A stretch of DNA of 64,000 bases from Karalla daura (Eukaryota > Chordata > Actinopteri > Chaetodontiformes > Leiognathidae), in contig CM055196.1 in NCBI GenBank assembly GCA_029224185.1, forward strand, positions 3,045,501-3,109,500. The letters are read 5' to 3'. A model generated the notes under the pieces. That model did no database searches and had not been told where the DNA came from. It saw nothing but the letters and a program-made list of their open reading frames with translations. Below are positions 18,701 through 31,599 of this stretch, piece after piece (within the stretch, counting starts at the first letter, position 1; each line of letters begins with the position of its first letter). Position numbers and translations under genes: made by a program.

Positions 18701-19876
18701 CAAACCTCGCCTGCTTTCCCGCCTCGTTCCAAACTCCACGAAGAGCCTCCGTAAACGCGTACGTGTGGATGTTCTGTCTGCCGGAAGGAATCGTTTTCTT
18801 TCAGGAAGAAACGGGGTATTCATCTCATCCGACATGCTTACCCACGTAAATGTCTGGGCCTGGACCAGCTTACGAGCCCCCTGTCACGCATGCACCCTAA
18901 ACTGTTAACAAGATATGAGGCGTGTGCGAGTGTGGCTCATCTGGTCCGCGAGCTGGTCTAAACGCTGGCTCATAGACGGCTCGCGGGATATTGCAGCTGG
19001 ACGTGTCTCAGCGTCGAACTTCCTTTATCAGCCGTGAATAGGAAGTCGCGTCCACCCTCCTCCTGTGCCCGCTGGTTGCGCTTGCCGGTTACTAAACAAC
19101 CGAACTGTGGACTGAATTCCGCTAAAGTTACACGAGGCCCTTTAATGCCGGTGACTTCGGCATTTTGCACCTGCGAGCTGGGTTTGGGCGCGCGTATGGT
19201 AACCCTCCGGCCTGGTTTCTGTTCCCCTCACAATCCGCTCGTCTGCTCTCCAATTCCCCCTGCCCCAGGCGACAACAACCGCATCCCGGTGATCAGCTCG
19301 CTCAAGATCCGCTCCCAGCAGCGCTCGGCCGTCTCCACCTCCTGGCTGCTGCCCTACGCCCACTCCTGGCCCAGCGATCAGGTCTGAACGAACGAGCGCC
19401 ATCTATCCGTTCTCTGCAAGTATGCGTGCGAATCGGCTCACCCCTCCCCCCCTCCCCCTCCCCCTCCCTCCCAGGTGCTGGTGCAGACGCCCACCGCCAA
19501 CTACACGGTGAAGGACTACGAGCGGCTGTACGCCGACATCGGCTTCGAGGACGGCTGGCTGATGCGGCAGGACACCGAGCCGCTGGTGGCGGAGCTGGCG
19601 CCGCCCGGCGTGGCCGTCCACTGCCTGTACGGCAGCGGCGTGCCCACCTCGGAGGGCTTCCGCTACGCCGACCGCTTCCCGGACGGCGAGCCGGCGGTGG
19701 CGTACGGCGACGGCGACGGCACGGTCAACCTGCGCAGCGCTGTGCAGTGCGGGCGCTGGGCGGGCCGGCAGAAGCAGCCCGTGCTGCTGAAGGAGCTGCC
19801 GGGCAACGAGCACGTCAACATGCTGCTGAACTTCACCACCGTGGCCTACATCAAGACCGTGCTGTTCTCCCCGTGA
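15757..19876 (+). CDS. pla2g15: Lysosomal phospholipase A2 / acyltransferase (group XV)
   Basis: Lysosomal enzyme that hydrolyses phospholipids and transacylates ceramide at acid pH; sister of LCAT. Seven exons: 15757-15910, 16501-16657, 17650-17768, 17905-18003, 18235-18459, 19269-19381 and 19475-19876, in phase, 422 aa. A signal peptide (about 1-30, core LLLGLLVLLWAA) is followed by the PGDLGNQLEAKLDKP segment. Catalytic residues are Ser207 in AHSMGN, Asp370 in GDGDGTV and His402 in GNEHVNM. DNNRIPVIS, AVSTSWLLPY and DGWLMRQDTE are PLA2G15 signatures. Odd points: the motif after the nucleophile reads LGPPWAG where LCAT-family proteins normally have LGAPWGG, and the last coding region is split by a 93-bp intron at a different place from the extra lcat intron. 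Reading through that intron would hit TGA at once, so splicing is required. Confidence 0.97.
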
Positions 19877-20998
19877 CTCCGCCCCCCCCCCCCCCCCCCC
19901 CCACCACCCCAACATGCTGTTTTAAGCCAAATCGAAGTTTTAAGACGAATTTTATAGCCGTGACCCGAGCGAGTCAGTCAGGTTGTTTACGGTCGGGGGG
20001 AGAAAAACCTCTCGCGAAGTGACTTTTATACGTCGGTCCCGATGAAGATTTTACCTACGGTCCAATCAGTGATTGTTTGTTAACGTTTCGCCTGAGCTCC
20101 TTCAAATGGGTAAAACGCTTTTTCCACGAGCGATCTCTGGTGTCCGGAAGAGATGGGTCACGTCCCGTCGTTCAGGAACAAAAAAAAAAAAGTTTTAATA
20201 GTTCACAGAGCTGATGAAATGCACAAAGTACTAGGATTGTCAGGTTTGGGCCATTTTGATATGAAGAGTTTCTGATATTCGCGGGACCTGTCAACATGAT
20301 GAAGGAGGCTCTGATGATTCGGCAGAAATGTTTCTTCAGACTGCCTCCGTCAATGAGTGAGAGAAGGTCGGTCAAAATGCCGCAGGTCGGGTTAATGCGT
20401 AACAGCCGGACATCGTTACATGGTAAACATTACAGGTAAAAAAAAAAAAAAAAGCAATGGAAATTTGTGTAATCAGTGTTTTTTTTTTTCTTCTCAGATT
20501 ACTGTACTAACACTGTCGTGTATACATATGTCCGCCCACCCCCCCCCCCCCTCTACTGGTTGCTCTATCAAAACAGCCAGTTACGTTTGCATATTCGGGT
20601 ATGCGGAGAAAGGCAGTTATGTCTCGTCTCGCTCTTTGAAAAGTTCAGAGTGCAGAGTCTGACTCCAAGCCGAAACGCAGTCAGAATCGGGGTGATTGTA
20701 ATGTGCCATCACGATGATACATAACTGCTGTAAACGTCACAGGAGCACGACGCCTTCCATAGAGTAAACGCATCCCACATCCAGCCACTGCCTCTTCTTT
20801 GTGCAATACAGTGTGTCCCTCCCTGAAATGCATCTCACACCCGTCGCCCGACATAGATGCGCAACAGCGGTCTGCTGTCGACTCCGGACACACTTATGAG
20901 AAGGCATACAGCGTAGGTGTAAGGTGCTGTCACGGCCTGGCTCGTCTCTGTGGAACGCGGGAAGGTCCAACAAGTCGGGGAATACATGGCATCAGACA
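19877..20998. other. Convergent 3' region between pla2g15 and usb1
   Basis: The two genes end facing each other across about 1.1 kb that must hold both 3'UTRs. It contains C-runs just after the pla2g15 stop and at about 20530, and A-runs at 20180 and 20437. No canonical AATAAA was spotted for either gene; an ATTAAA on the minus strand at 20194-20199 is a weak candidate for usb1. Confidence 0.5.
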
Positions 20999-22507
20999 TC
21001 AGGGCTTAAGAGGGAACTGGAAGGTCTTGTTTCCGGTCCTGCAGCGGAGCTCCGCACAACTCAGCCTCAGCAGGAACGGCCCTCCTTCGCGGTCGTCTAC
21101 CACGTGCTGGACAGACACCAAAGTCGCCGGAACAGCAGGTAAGTCAGCCGGGTCGACGGGTGAACCGATGTCATTCGGACATGAGAGAGCAACACAACGT
21201 TGACGCCACAGACCTGCAGCTCCTGAAGGCACTCCTGCATCCGTCCGGTCACGTCTCCAACGCACCAGGCCAGGCTCACGTGGAAGGACGGATCCTAGGG
21301 CACACGAGGGAGAGGCGATCGTGAACGCCACGGAGCCGAGTCAATTCGTGCGCATTCGGACGATCTGGGTGCTTGGTCGAACGCTGACCTGGTAGAAGGT
21401 GTCCAAGTGAAATTCTGACATTGTTCTGTCGACAGCTTGGACCAGCTCCAGTAACTGGGTGTATCCAGTGCACACCTCCATCCCCAGAAATGTCCTGAAG
21501 AGGACGAAGACGGGGAAGGAAATCAGACAGACAACTGGGAAAAGATGCAAATGAAACTGGAACAGACACGTTTGGAGAGCAACTCATGACACGAGAATTA
21601 TAAATCAGGGTCTGGTTACTGAGAAAGAATAAAGCCAAGGCTTTGACTGTACCTCGTTCTCTCTGCATTACAATAGACCTTCAGCCTCGCCGCTGAGCAG
21701 ACAAACCTAGGAACACCAAGCAAGAATGGTGAATATCCTGCAACCGTCCAGGGAACGTGCAAATCTTCTACTCCCCCTTTGTTTTGCAGCTCTACCTCTT
21801 GTGGTGCACCAGGCAGTCCTTGAGGTTCTGGGTGAAGGGCTGGATCCAGTGGTGTCTCAGCACTACGGTTTGAGACAGGCTGAGGTGAAACTCCTCCTGT
21901 GGGCTCAGAAGCACACCACGGGCCCTCGCCGCTGAGAGCAGCTCCCCCAACAGCTCCGTGAAGTCCTCGTCAGGGTGGTCTGATGTAGAGAAATGTACAT
22001 GCGAGGAACCCGACTGGTCAAAATGTAAATACACGATCAAAAAGGTGACATTCATTTATGTTCTCGCTCTCTCTCTCAGTGTGTGTGTGTGTGTGTGTCT
22101 TACATGGGAGGTAAACATATGTGGCCCAGTTGCCTCTCTCATGTTTGAAGGTACGGATGCGTCCTCCATGTAGAGAACTGTGTTCTGTCACGAGGTCCTC
22201 TTCTTCTGGAAACATGGCCAACACACATCCAGGAAGAGGAAGCCTGTTGGAAATGTGGAAATGCAAATCTTTTCATTTCATGTTTTCTTGCTGCAAAGTC
22301 CTGAATGGAAAATCTGTTTCTTTTGGTGCATCTCAGCACAAAACACTACTTTGATTTCGGCGTCTGTTCCTCAGTCCTGGGCCTCTTCGGGGCTCCATCT
22401 TCGCCCCCTCCCTCAAAGCGTCTTGGAGAGCGGCTCGCGGTGGTCTGAGAGGTGGCGACCACTTCCGCCTCACTCTCCTCCTCCGAGCTGCTGTAGCCAA
22501 CCAACAT
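20999..22507 (-). CDS. usb1: U6 snRNA phosphodiesterase 1
   Basis: USB1 is a nuclear 2H-family 3'-5' exoribonuclease that trims the oligo(U) tail of U6 snRNA and leaves a cyclic phosphate. Seven minus-strand exons: 22350-22507, 22104-22243, 21796-21979, 21653-21706, 21389-21494, 21214-21294 and 20999-21106, in phase, 276 aa (human 265). The two catalytic HxS motifs are FHLSLSQ and FHVSLAW. Conserved blocks include MLVGYSSSEEES at the start, GGRIRTFKHERGNWATYVY, SQTVVLRHHWIQPF and the C-terminal CRTGNKTFQFPLKP. The start at 22507 is the first ATG in frame and matches the human LVGYSSS opening. The gene is head-to-head with znf319, as in human 16q21. Confidence 0.96.
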
Positions 22508-22889
22508 CTCACGCAGCAGCGCCCATGGCACGACAACCAAGGCCGACCGATCAATGGATCACGAATTATGTCAGCGTCGGGTGTCTGTGAGCTCCGGTTA
22601 CTGACATAATTACGCGCCGACGCGCCGCTCTTCCGCGGGGGCCCCGCACTTCCGATGTAAACAACCTGTTGTAAGGCTTATTTGGGTCCGGGTGAAAACA
22701 CAGCCCCACCTCTTTTTTTTCCGCTTTCCAAGTGCCCTCAATAAAATCAGTTTTAATACAAGCATATCGCCCTTAAAACGGCGTTCGGTTAAGATGGCTT
22801 TATCTCGAAGATAATCGTTTAAAATGGTTGATTCCCTCTCTTTTTTGCGTTTGTGTGTGTTGCCTGTGTGTGTGTATGTGTGTGTGTTG

Positions 22890-22926
<37 letters not shown>

Positions 22927-24150
22927 TCATGTTCCCGGGCGCGGGCCACGGCTCAGTGCTAGCTGCTAACTGCCAATGTAGAGGAAAATGCGGATATTTT
23001 CGTCCTTCGCTCGACAGAAGGAGACCGCGCAAGCCAAATAAACGTGCCCGAGAGACGGTAGCACATTTGTGTCACTGTGGCCACCTTTTCGGCCTCCCCG
23101 GTCATTTTTTTGGAGCCGTAAATCACCTTTTTTTCGGCCCATGGAGCCACGGTAACCTAACAAGAGAGTATCCGAGCCCTGTTTGCGGATGTGAAAAAGG
23201 ACTCGGCGTTACGGGTAGAAAAGCAGCCCCCCCTCCTCCCCGGTTTCATTCACAGGACTACGTTGGCTTAAATGTGCAAGCAAGGTTTGTAAATGCGCCC
23301 CCCACCTCCTCCTCTCCTCTCTGTTTACATGCAGCGCTATCAAACGCGTGCTTGTAGCGGCGGTTAGCTCGTTAACGGGAGCTTGATGTGCCGTCGCCTG
23401 GTCTCGGACCGCGAACCTCTCCGAAACTGTCCGGCGCGCATCCAGTCGACGACCTTTCGTTTTCTGCAGAAATATGTGCAACAAATAGCCATCGGAAACA
23501 AACGAAGTCCCCCCCCCTCCTCTTTACACATCAAGAGGGCTACTCCGTAATCAGTACTATTTTGGTATACAGACAGGACCTGGCGTCGCTGAACGCTCGG
23601 TTTATGTGCTCTCCCTCTGTACGGAGGTTGGTCGTAGCGAGCCAGTGATTGCGTCGTAAAAGCAGCGGTGCTTTTTCAACACGGACCGCTCTGAAGCGGT
23701 CGTTTGACTGCCGAGCAGAGAGCACGACTGGTGTCGCTCGGATCCGGTTGCTGCCCTTATACTGTCGCTTATTGTGCACGTTATGCAAACCCCGGTTTGA
23801 TGTATCTGTCTGCGGGACCGCCTGCATCGTCTGGGGGACCCAGCTGGTGTGATCGCTCTGAATCTGCGCTCGCGTCGGACTGCCGCAAACGGCCCGATCG
23901 CGCTCGCCAGCCTCATTTTCACACCTACGCCGGCGGTCGCTTTGCTCCGACCAGACGTACGGCGGTCGTTTCTTTTGTTACAGCAGGTTGTGTGGCACCG
24001 CCGCCGCACAAAACCCACCGGAGTGCTTTGCAGTGCGTCCGGATCGCCGCTGGGTGGCGATCCAAACGGTGTTGTGAATACCATTTTGAACCGTGTGGTG
24101 GGGGGGGGGGGGGGACTCAAACTTGTTCCGTGGTGTAATGAGTATGTATG
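22508..24150. promoter_or_regulatory. CpG-rich divergent promoter region of usb1 and znf319
   Basis: usb1 starts leftward at 22507 and znf319 is transcribed rightward, so their transcription starts should lie in this CpG-rich stretch. It includes a (TG)n microsatellite at 22850-22924 and many CpGs from 22930 to 24080. No TATA box was evident, as usual for CpG-island promoters. The exact znf319 first exon could not be placed. Confidence 0.55.
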
Positions 24151-25694
24151 TGTGTATGAGTATGCTCCATTATTCTCAAGTCATGAAACGACCGACTATA
24201 AGTCTTAAAAGTCGCATACCTTAGAGAATTTTGTGAATGATGAGGTGCCCCTCCAAGGGTGGCACCTCACCCCCACTGGAACCAACAACTCACCACGCTC
24301 TTGTGAAGAAATCCTGTGAAATTGTGCATCATAGAAAAGTGTGTTGGGAGACGTACCACCCGTATGAGCTTGTATTATGAATCTGCGAATACCATTCTAC
24401 TTGGTTGAAGTGTTCCTTGTTCGTCCCAGCCTGTTGGAACAACGCTGGCGTCTGTAACCCGAATTTGACGACACTTGTTCATGTTGAGTAATCTCCTTTC
24501 GTTGACTCACCTTGACTCTGGTTCTCGCCTAGATGCCATTTGGGAGGCCAAGAATGAAATGAAAGAGAGGAGCGTCCCGCATATCTCCACGAAGCCTTTC
24601 TCCTGCGCACGACCCTGCCTTTAACCCCCCGCCCCCCATCGCAGTCTTTCACACCGCATTTCGACGACCCGTCCGTGGCGCCAGCAGAAATGGAGTGAGT
24701 TTCTCGTCACATTCTCCCGACATCCTCTGGGGCCTTTTAACCCTCACCATCACCGCACCGCACACATTGGCACAGCAGGCCTTGACTTTGCGTCCCCATG
24801 TGTCTCGGCTGGGATGATCCGCACCAGACTTGGTGGGAATAATGCTTGGGTTGATGTCAGGGAGGTAACAATATAGAAATGTCACACCTTTTCACAAATA
24901 TCAGTGTCCAACATTATCACGGTCATCAGCTGTTATGGTGTTTTTAAAAGATGTTCACACTGATGAAAAGATGCGGATACACTTGTAAAATTACAGCATT
25001 TTAACTGTACGTATCAATGGATTCATTGTATGTATGTGTATATATATATATATATATAAATAGAGCAAATGCAAATCTTTAACAAAACACTGCAATACAC
25101 TAATCAAAAATACAGAATATACTAAATTAAAAACATTAGATACAATTATCACAGTGTAAATTGTATTAAGGGTGTAATATAAATATTGAATATGGGAAAA
25201 CAATATTTATTTATTTATTAAAAAAAATTTTAAAGACCTTCAGAACAAGTACATGTTAAGCAAACTTCAATAAGTTCAAATCTTCAAATGGGAGCAACAC
25301 ATTGCTCCATTAACAGTACAGTTGTACAGGTTCATAGTCTCCTTCGTCTACCCAGGCAAACAGTCTGCAGAGTCCGTAGCCAATGAGCGTATGATGGGTC
25401 GTATGGTTAGGGGTGAACTTGCCTGTTCTGAAGGGTGATGCTCACTTGTATTAGTAAGGAAGTTGGTTGTGTTGCCAACAGGGAAGCCATCCCCCACCAG
25501 TTGTTCCTCAGTATTCTTATCAGCGTAAATGCATAGTGCATGGTAACATGCCATTTATCATAGTTCAGACAGGCTTTGCAATATGTGTATTACGCACATT
25601 GATACTGCGATTATGACTAATCTGCGATGTGTTGTTCAGCCCTACTGCATGGGTGTATGTTATTCTAAATGTAATGTTCCCCCTCTTGTTCTAG
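24151..25694 (+). other. znf319 5' intron / upstream noncoding sequence
   Basis: No coding exon was found. An acceptor (TTGTTCTAG, AG at 25693-25694) lies 46 bases before the znf319 ATG, so the coding exon starts at 25695 and this stretch is mainly intron. It holds a 9-bp-stem hairpin at 24241-24269 (TGAGGTGCC / GGCACCTCA) and a short TA repeat near 25030-25055. Confidence 0.6.
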
Positions 25695-25740
25695 TTGGGC
25701 TGCACCAGCTGCAAAACTGAACCCCTACACCCGAGCCCGA

Positions 25741-27546
25741 ATGACGGAGGCATGGCAGCAGCACGCGGTGGCGCCTCCTCAGGTCGTCCACACCATCCCC
25801 ACAGGAGCGGAGAATGCGCTGGGCTGCGCCGTGTATGGCATCGTGCTGCAGCCGGAAGCCACGGCCTTGCAGCAGCAGCAGGGCCAGCACGGCCAGCACG
25901 GCCAGCACGGCCAGCAGCACGCGGGCGGACAGCACAGCCAGCAGCAGCAGCAGCACGCCGCACAAGGCCAGCAGACCTCCCTGCAGGTGGGGGCGGAGGG
26001 GGGCCACAAGTGTGGGGCCTGTGGACACGATATCTCCCACCTGGCCAATCCCCATGAGCACCAGTGCATGGTGAGTCAGGACAGGTCCTTCCAGTGCACC
26101 CAGTGCATGAAAATATTCCACCAGGCCACAGACCTGCTGGAGCACCAGTGTGTGCAGGTGGAGCAGAAGCCGTTCGTGTGTGGCGTGTGTAAGATGGGCT
26201 TCTCTCTACTTACCTCTTTAGCCCAGCACCACACCTCCCACAACAGCTCCAACCCAATGAAGTGCTCGATCTGTGAGAAGACGTACCGGCCCGGCTCCTC
26301 CGGCAGCATCACGCCCAACTCAAACAGCGCCCAGCAGCCCGGCGGCGACGTGGCCTCGGCCAGCGGCAGCTCCTCCATCCTGCCCTTCCCGTCGGCGCGC
26401 GACCGGCCCTACAAGTGCTCGGTGTGCCAGAAGGGCTTCAAGCACCTGTCGGAGCTGACGCGGCACGAGCGGGTGCACACGGGCGAGAAGCCCTTCAAGT
26501 GCGACACGTGCGACAAGGCCTTCAGCCAGTCGTCCCACCTGCAGCACCACCAGCGGACCCACAGCAGCGAGCGGCCCTTCAAGTGCGCCGTGTGCGAGAA
26601 GAGCTTCAAGCACCGCTCGCACCTGGTGCGCCACATGTACGTGCACTCGGGCGAGCACCTGTTCAAGTGCAACCTGTGCGAGCTGCACTTCAAGGAGTCC
26701 TCGGAGCTGCTGCACCACCCGTGCCACCCGCAGGGCTCCCGGCCCTTCCGCTGCGCCACCTGCGGCAAGGGCTTCAAGCGGCCGTCCGACCTGCGGCAGC
26801 ACGAGCGCACGCACTCGGAGGAGCGGCCGTTCCACTGCGACGAGTGCCAGATGAGCTTCAAGCAGCAGTACGCGCTGGTGCGCCACCGCCGCACGCACAA
26901 GGACCCCACCGACCGGCCCTTCAAGTGCAACCTGTGCGACAAGGGCTTCATGCAGCCCTCGCACCTCCTCTACCACCAGCACGTGCACGGCATGGACAAC
27001 CTGTTCAAGTGCGCCTCCTGCCAGAAGGAGTTCAGCCAGTCGGGCGAGCTGCTGCGGCACAAGTGCGGCGAGCCGTCGGGCGGCTCGCCCGACAAGCCCT
27101 ACAAGTGCGACATCTGCGGCAAGGGCTACAAGAAGAGCTCCACGCTGCAGCGCCACCAGAACTCGCACTGCCAGGAGAAGCCGCTCAAGTGCTCGCTGTG
27201 CGACCGCCGCTTCCTGTCCTCGTCGGAGTTCGTGCAGCACCGCTGTGACCCGTCGCGCGAGAAGCCGCTCAAGTGCCCGGACTGCGAGAAGCGCTTCAAG
27301 TACTCGTCGGACCTGAACCGCCACCGGCGCGTGCACACGGGCGAGAAGCCCTACAAGTGCAGCCACTGCAGCAAGGGCTTCAAGCAGCGCGAGCACATGA
27401 CCAAGCACCAGAGCACGCACTCGCGGGAGGGCCAGTTCAAGTGCGTGTGGTGCGGCGAGCGCTTCAGTGACTTGGGCTCCCTGCAGGACCACACGGTGCA
27501 GCACACGGCCGACGGGGGCGGCTACCCCGTGCCCCAGTGCATATGA
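25741..27546 (+). CDS. znf319: Zinc finger protein 319, C2H2 type
   Basis: Single coding exon of 601 codons (human 581 as I recall). The N-terminus MTEAWQQ and the block AENALGCAVYGIVLQPE match ZNF319, followed by a Q/H-rich tract (about 45-80). About sixteen zinc fingers run from residue 88 to 590, plus a half finger (MKCSICEKTYRP). Several end in Cys rather than His (DLLEHQC, ELLHHPC, ELLRHKC, EFVQHRC), a C2HC variant typical of this protein. A serine-rich spacer separates the first three fingers from the main array. TGEKP-type linkers occur at only a few joints, so not all fingers need bind DNA. The protein is presumably a nuclear transcription factor; its targets are unknown to me. The codons are strongly GC-rich in the third position, which opens long meaningless frames on the other strand. 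Confidence 0.96.
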   Translation: MTEAWQQHAVAPPQVVHTIPTGAENALGCAVYGIVLQPEATALQQQQGQHGQHGQHGQQHAGGQHSQQQQQHAAQGQQTSLQVGAEGGHKCGACGHDISHLANPHEHQCMVSQDRSFQCTQCMKIFHQATDLLEHQCVQVEQKPFVCGVCKMGFSLLTSLAQHHTSHNSSNPMKCSICEKTYRPGSSGSITPNSNSAQQPGGDVASASGSSSILPFPSARDRPYKCSVCQKGFKHLSELTRHERVHTGEKPFKCDTCDKAFSQSSHLQHHQRTHSSERPFKCAVCEKSFKHRSHLVRHMYVHSGEHLFKCNLCELHFKESSELLHHPCHPQGSRPFRCATCGKGFKRPSDLRQHERTHSEERPFHCDECQMSFKQQYALVRHRRTHKDPTDRPFKCNLCDKGFMQPSHLLYHQHVHGMDNLFKCASCQKEFSQSGELLRHKCGEPSGGSPDKPYKCDICGKGYKKSSTLQRHQNSHCQEKPLKCSLCDRRFLSSSEFVQHRCDPSREKPLKCPDCEKRFKYSSDLNRHRRVHTGEKPYKCSHCSKGFKQREHMTKHQSTHSREGQFKCVWCGERFSDLGSLQDHTVQHTADGGGYPVPQCI

Positions 27547-30418
27547 GTCCCGAGAGGTTCGACAAACTGCTGTCCTCCCATTTGTCCCCCCCCCCCCCCC
27601 CCCCCCCCTTTTTTTTTTGTTTTTTTGTAGGCGTGTTCGTTTAACCTAACCTGTCACAACATTTGCAGGAGAACCCCCAACCCCCCCCACCCCGGGCCGT
27701 TAACACGCTCATTCCAACCAGCGATACGGAAGGTTTGCGTTGGCTTTGCGAAAATGTCCCGGCCGGTCCTGTCCTCTGACTACGCCATTCCATACAAATC
27801 CATAAAAGGGGCCTTTTTTTTTCTTTTGCTGGACTTCTTTTTGGCTCCACCTACTTTTTGGTTCTTTTTTTCACTCTCCCGGCTGTCGCTCACAAGTTGA
27901 AGGCCGTCGGCGGCGGGGGGGGGGGGGGGGGGGGGGGGTCGCAACCACTTCACCCGCGGACAGAAACACGTGCCATAACGCCAGATCGATCCGACGGAAT
28001 CAGAAACGGGAGGCGCCGTCTCTCCTCAGGACGGAACCCACCTCTGTGTTGTCCCGCAAGACACGGACGTCGCCACATGAGTAGAGGGCACGGGACGATC
28101 GAACGGAGGCTCGCTTAAACCTACACTGACCAGGACGGAATGTTTTCTATGTTATTGCTGTCGCAGGATTCCCTTGTAAATGCATCCCTCCTCTCCTTTC
28201 TCCGACGGCAACCCCCATCTGTCACTCTTACCTCTGTCCTCCTTACCTTTGCGTCTTCGCTTTTGTTTCCTTTACCCCCCGGTCACTGTTGCGTACCCGG
28301 AGACCTGACGGTCCCAAGCACCACATGCCTTTCGATCCCTTTCATGTTTGGCCAGGTGGAACATGACTTTTGGTTTTCTTCTTTCTCTTCATGGAAGGAG
28401 TCTCGCAGCTCCTTCTTTTTTCTACGGCCCTCTGGCCTTCTCCTCTTTTTAACACAGATCGTCAGAAAGTTGCCCGTAATCTGCTCCGCTAACTGCGAGG
28501 GGTCAAGTCTCGTTGCATATTGAAATATTGTCAGAGTGTGTGTGTGTGTGTGACAGAGTGAGAGAGACCATAGTTTTTATGGGTATAGTCGTTCCTATCA
28601 GAACCGCTGGAGCAGCACCAGCCCCCAAGGTATGTAACCCACCCACCAACTGAAGTTAACCAGTGAAAAGCTGCAGATTTGTAGCGGTCTCAGCCACGCG
28701 TATAGACATATATAGAATCATATATGTGTGATACATGTGACCCCCCCCCCCTTTTAGTGCGGTTAGGTTATGAACGTCCTCCTTCCCCTCTTAGCCTGTA
28801 CATACTGTGGATGTGTAAGTGTGCTCTCCCGGCCGAGGTGGAAAGTTCACGGAAAACTACGTAAGAGCTGTCTTTTGTATTCTTGCAATTTTTGACACAG
28901 ATATTTTGACAATTTCTTTTTTTCAGGTGTGCGCGCGCGTGTACATATGTGTTTGTGTGAGAGCGAGAGAGAGAGAGAGGGGGGCGTTGAACAGGGAAGG
29001 TCGGAGCGTCGAGAAGAGTTATATTAGAAACGCCTCTGTGGACGCGAGCCTCTTTGATTTACTAACCTCACGGGTCCGATTGGATATCGTCTGTAGGATA
29101 GCCCTACCCATGTGTCGTTTTTCTTTCACGTTTTGTAAGCTAACACCGCTTTTCCTGTTACACGTCGGGACTGTCGGCGAGCTCGCGCCCGAGCTCCGTG
29201 GCACCCATGTTCGAATGCCATGAGATTGTAGTTCGGCGAGGAACTCGCGTTTGTGGAAACGTCAGTCATTGGTTTACCCCAACCCCCCCCCACCCTGTCC
29301 CCGTTGATTCATAGTTTGAGTGCAGTATTTAAAAGTATGGAATTGAAACACTGGAGGCCCTAGAGGGCAAAAGGAAAAAAAATTCTGATCCCGGCTTGCA
29401 ATTTGTCCCTCTTGGTCGTAGCCTTAAAAAGGGGCTGCGGTGCCTCTTCTCCCTCCCCTCCCCTCCCCCTCCTTTGCATTCTGTCTGTCCATTGTCAAGA
29501 CAAGGTCTGGTGGCTAACTCCCATCAGTCAGCATCATTGAACCTCGCGTCGGAAGACTGCAGCAAGAGATGCAGCATTGTGTCTATTTTTTTTTCTTCTT
29601 CTTTTTTTTTTTAAGGGTTCACATGTATTTTAGATGAATGAACTGATACCAATACCTATATACCCAAAGGGAGAGACCAGGGCTGTGGCGTTGGTTTCCG
29701 ACACAGCCGGCTACATCTCGCGACGTCTCGACGGCCCGGGGCGCCGCCGAGACGTCGAGAGTGGAACATCGCGGCGCTCACGGACTGAACGGACTCCACC
29801 GACGACTCTGGCCGCGGTTGAAAGCGCAGGCCCGGGTGCCGGACGAGAACCTCGCCCTCTGCGTCGACTTGACGAGTCGTCATCGCAACGGAGAAACAAA
29901 AGTCCGACCCGGCGGCAAAGCCACGTGTCAGGCGCGTCGCATGTTGGGATCCGAGCGTCGAGTTCATCACAAGAGTCCAGCGATGGGCAGCGTCACTCCC
30001 ACCGCTCCCCGCAGAGGGAGGGCAGCGCGTCTCCCGTACAAGCACAAATCCAACCGGCCCGCGCTCGGGCCGACGCTTCCATTGGGGGAGGCCCGCCGTC
30101 CCCTTCGTGTTTTCGGCTCCAGTGGCGGAAAAGAAACAAAAAAAACCCCCCCCCGTCAGACCCTGGTGTCTCCTGCCGTCTGCATGCTTGCTGTTTTAGT
30201 TCCAGTGTTCTCCCCTCGGGAGCCGGCGCCGCCCTCCTCACGGCGCCGCTCCAGCCCGAGCTTTTTAAAAGTTGTACTGTAGTTAATGTGAATGTCGGAA
30301 AAAAGGAAAAAAAAAAAAAAAAACGGGCGGCGGCGTGCGCCACACGCGCGCCCGCGCCGGAGTATCTGTATGTACGTCACATTCAATTACACGGCACTAA
30401 CAAATAAAGTTTTTGGGT
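27547..30418 (+). other. znf319 3'UTR with poly(A) signal
   Basis: About 2.9 kb without a recognisable gene, ending at AATAAA (30413-30418). It contains long homopolymer runs (C at 27587-27608, G at 27916-27938), short GT/GA repeats near 28540 and 28960, and a GC-rich part at 29700-30350. A long 3'UTR fits ZNF319, but no transcript evidence is available here. Confidence 0.6.
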
Positions 30419-31599
30419 TTTTTTTCATTTATGGCCCTCCATGAGTGCAGCAACTTTCATGTGTGTGTAAAGGCAACACTGCTCGGAAGCCATTTCTCAA
30501 ACAGCTGGAATAGACAATAGTTGATCATTTTTGGATATTATCAGCTATTGTCAGTCCTCTGCATCCATGGTAATCATTCTACATGGCTAACTGTTAACTG
30601 CTAACCAATCAGTCGGGAGCATAGCATTTTGAGGTCAGCTCAGTGCCGGCACTTGTTTACAGGCTTGATATGGCCAGAGAGGACTTTCATCGGTGACCAG
30701 TCCATTGCGCTTGGACAGGGTGGCTACTGGATGCGAGAAATAGCAAGGAAATTTAAATTACTCCCTCAAGAGAGCGGCACAAACTGCCTGTCGTGGATAG
30801 AAAGAGTAGCGGAACCATGTTTTTACATGTAAAAGTAAATAAATGCTGGGGCACCAATCCTCTAGTCTAGCAGGTCTTGCATACCCATATGCACATGACA
30901 GAGGGCAGCCAGAAGCTGAGTACCACTATGCCTGGGCCACTAGGCCACAGTGGGACATGGAAGATGACTTTCAGGGATACAGATCCATTCTGAGACATCA
31001 ACCTGATGACAACAACCAGCAGCAACCTGATCACACTCATGACCCAGCACAACAGTCGTATCAATCCAATACAGAAAATGAATCCCTAATCTAAGTGAAC
31101 ATATTTTTCTGCCATTTCAGTAAATCACAAAAGTGGCTGAAGCACAGAGCTGAACCACGAAGGCAGCATGATAAAAAATAGTCACTCATCAAAGCTTAGA
31201 GAGCGATAGCCACTGAATATTAACACAATATTGCGCTAAAACACTAAAAAAATCGCAAAAAAAGTTTGGTCCAAACTATAGCAATAAAAATAGTCATTAA
31301 TTTTCCAAGTTGGAAAATGCTTCCCCTCTCAGAGAGATCTGACCATTTCTCAATATGCGTACGTCTCAGTACTTGTGTTTTTGTGGACCTGAAAATAGCA
31401 TAATTTTAAAGTTAGCTTCTCGCTCATATCCCCCCAGATGACGGTTTCGCAAAAGCTAAGACCATCTCATTTTAGACCTAAAACGTAAGACGCCTCACCC
31501 CCAGGCTAACATGGGTCTAAAGTGCTATATCGCCATGGTAATGACATAGTAATAAAATAGCGAAAAAGGGAGAGGCGCACAATTTGTGGTTTCCTGAAC

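Noticed and set aside
26320..27504. 394-codon minus-strand frame
   Set aside because: Antisense shadow of znf319, produced by its extreme third-position GC; Ala/Leu/Val-rich with no family resemblance.
30629..31094. Two short plus-strand frames downstream of znf319
   Set aside because: Possible transposon debris but no diagnostic motif could be assigned; left unannotated.
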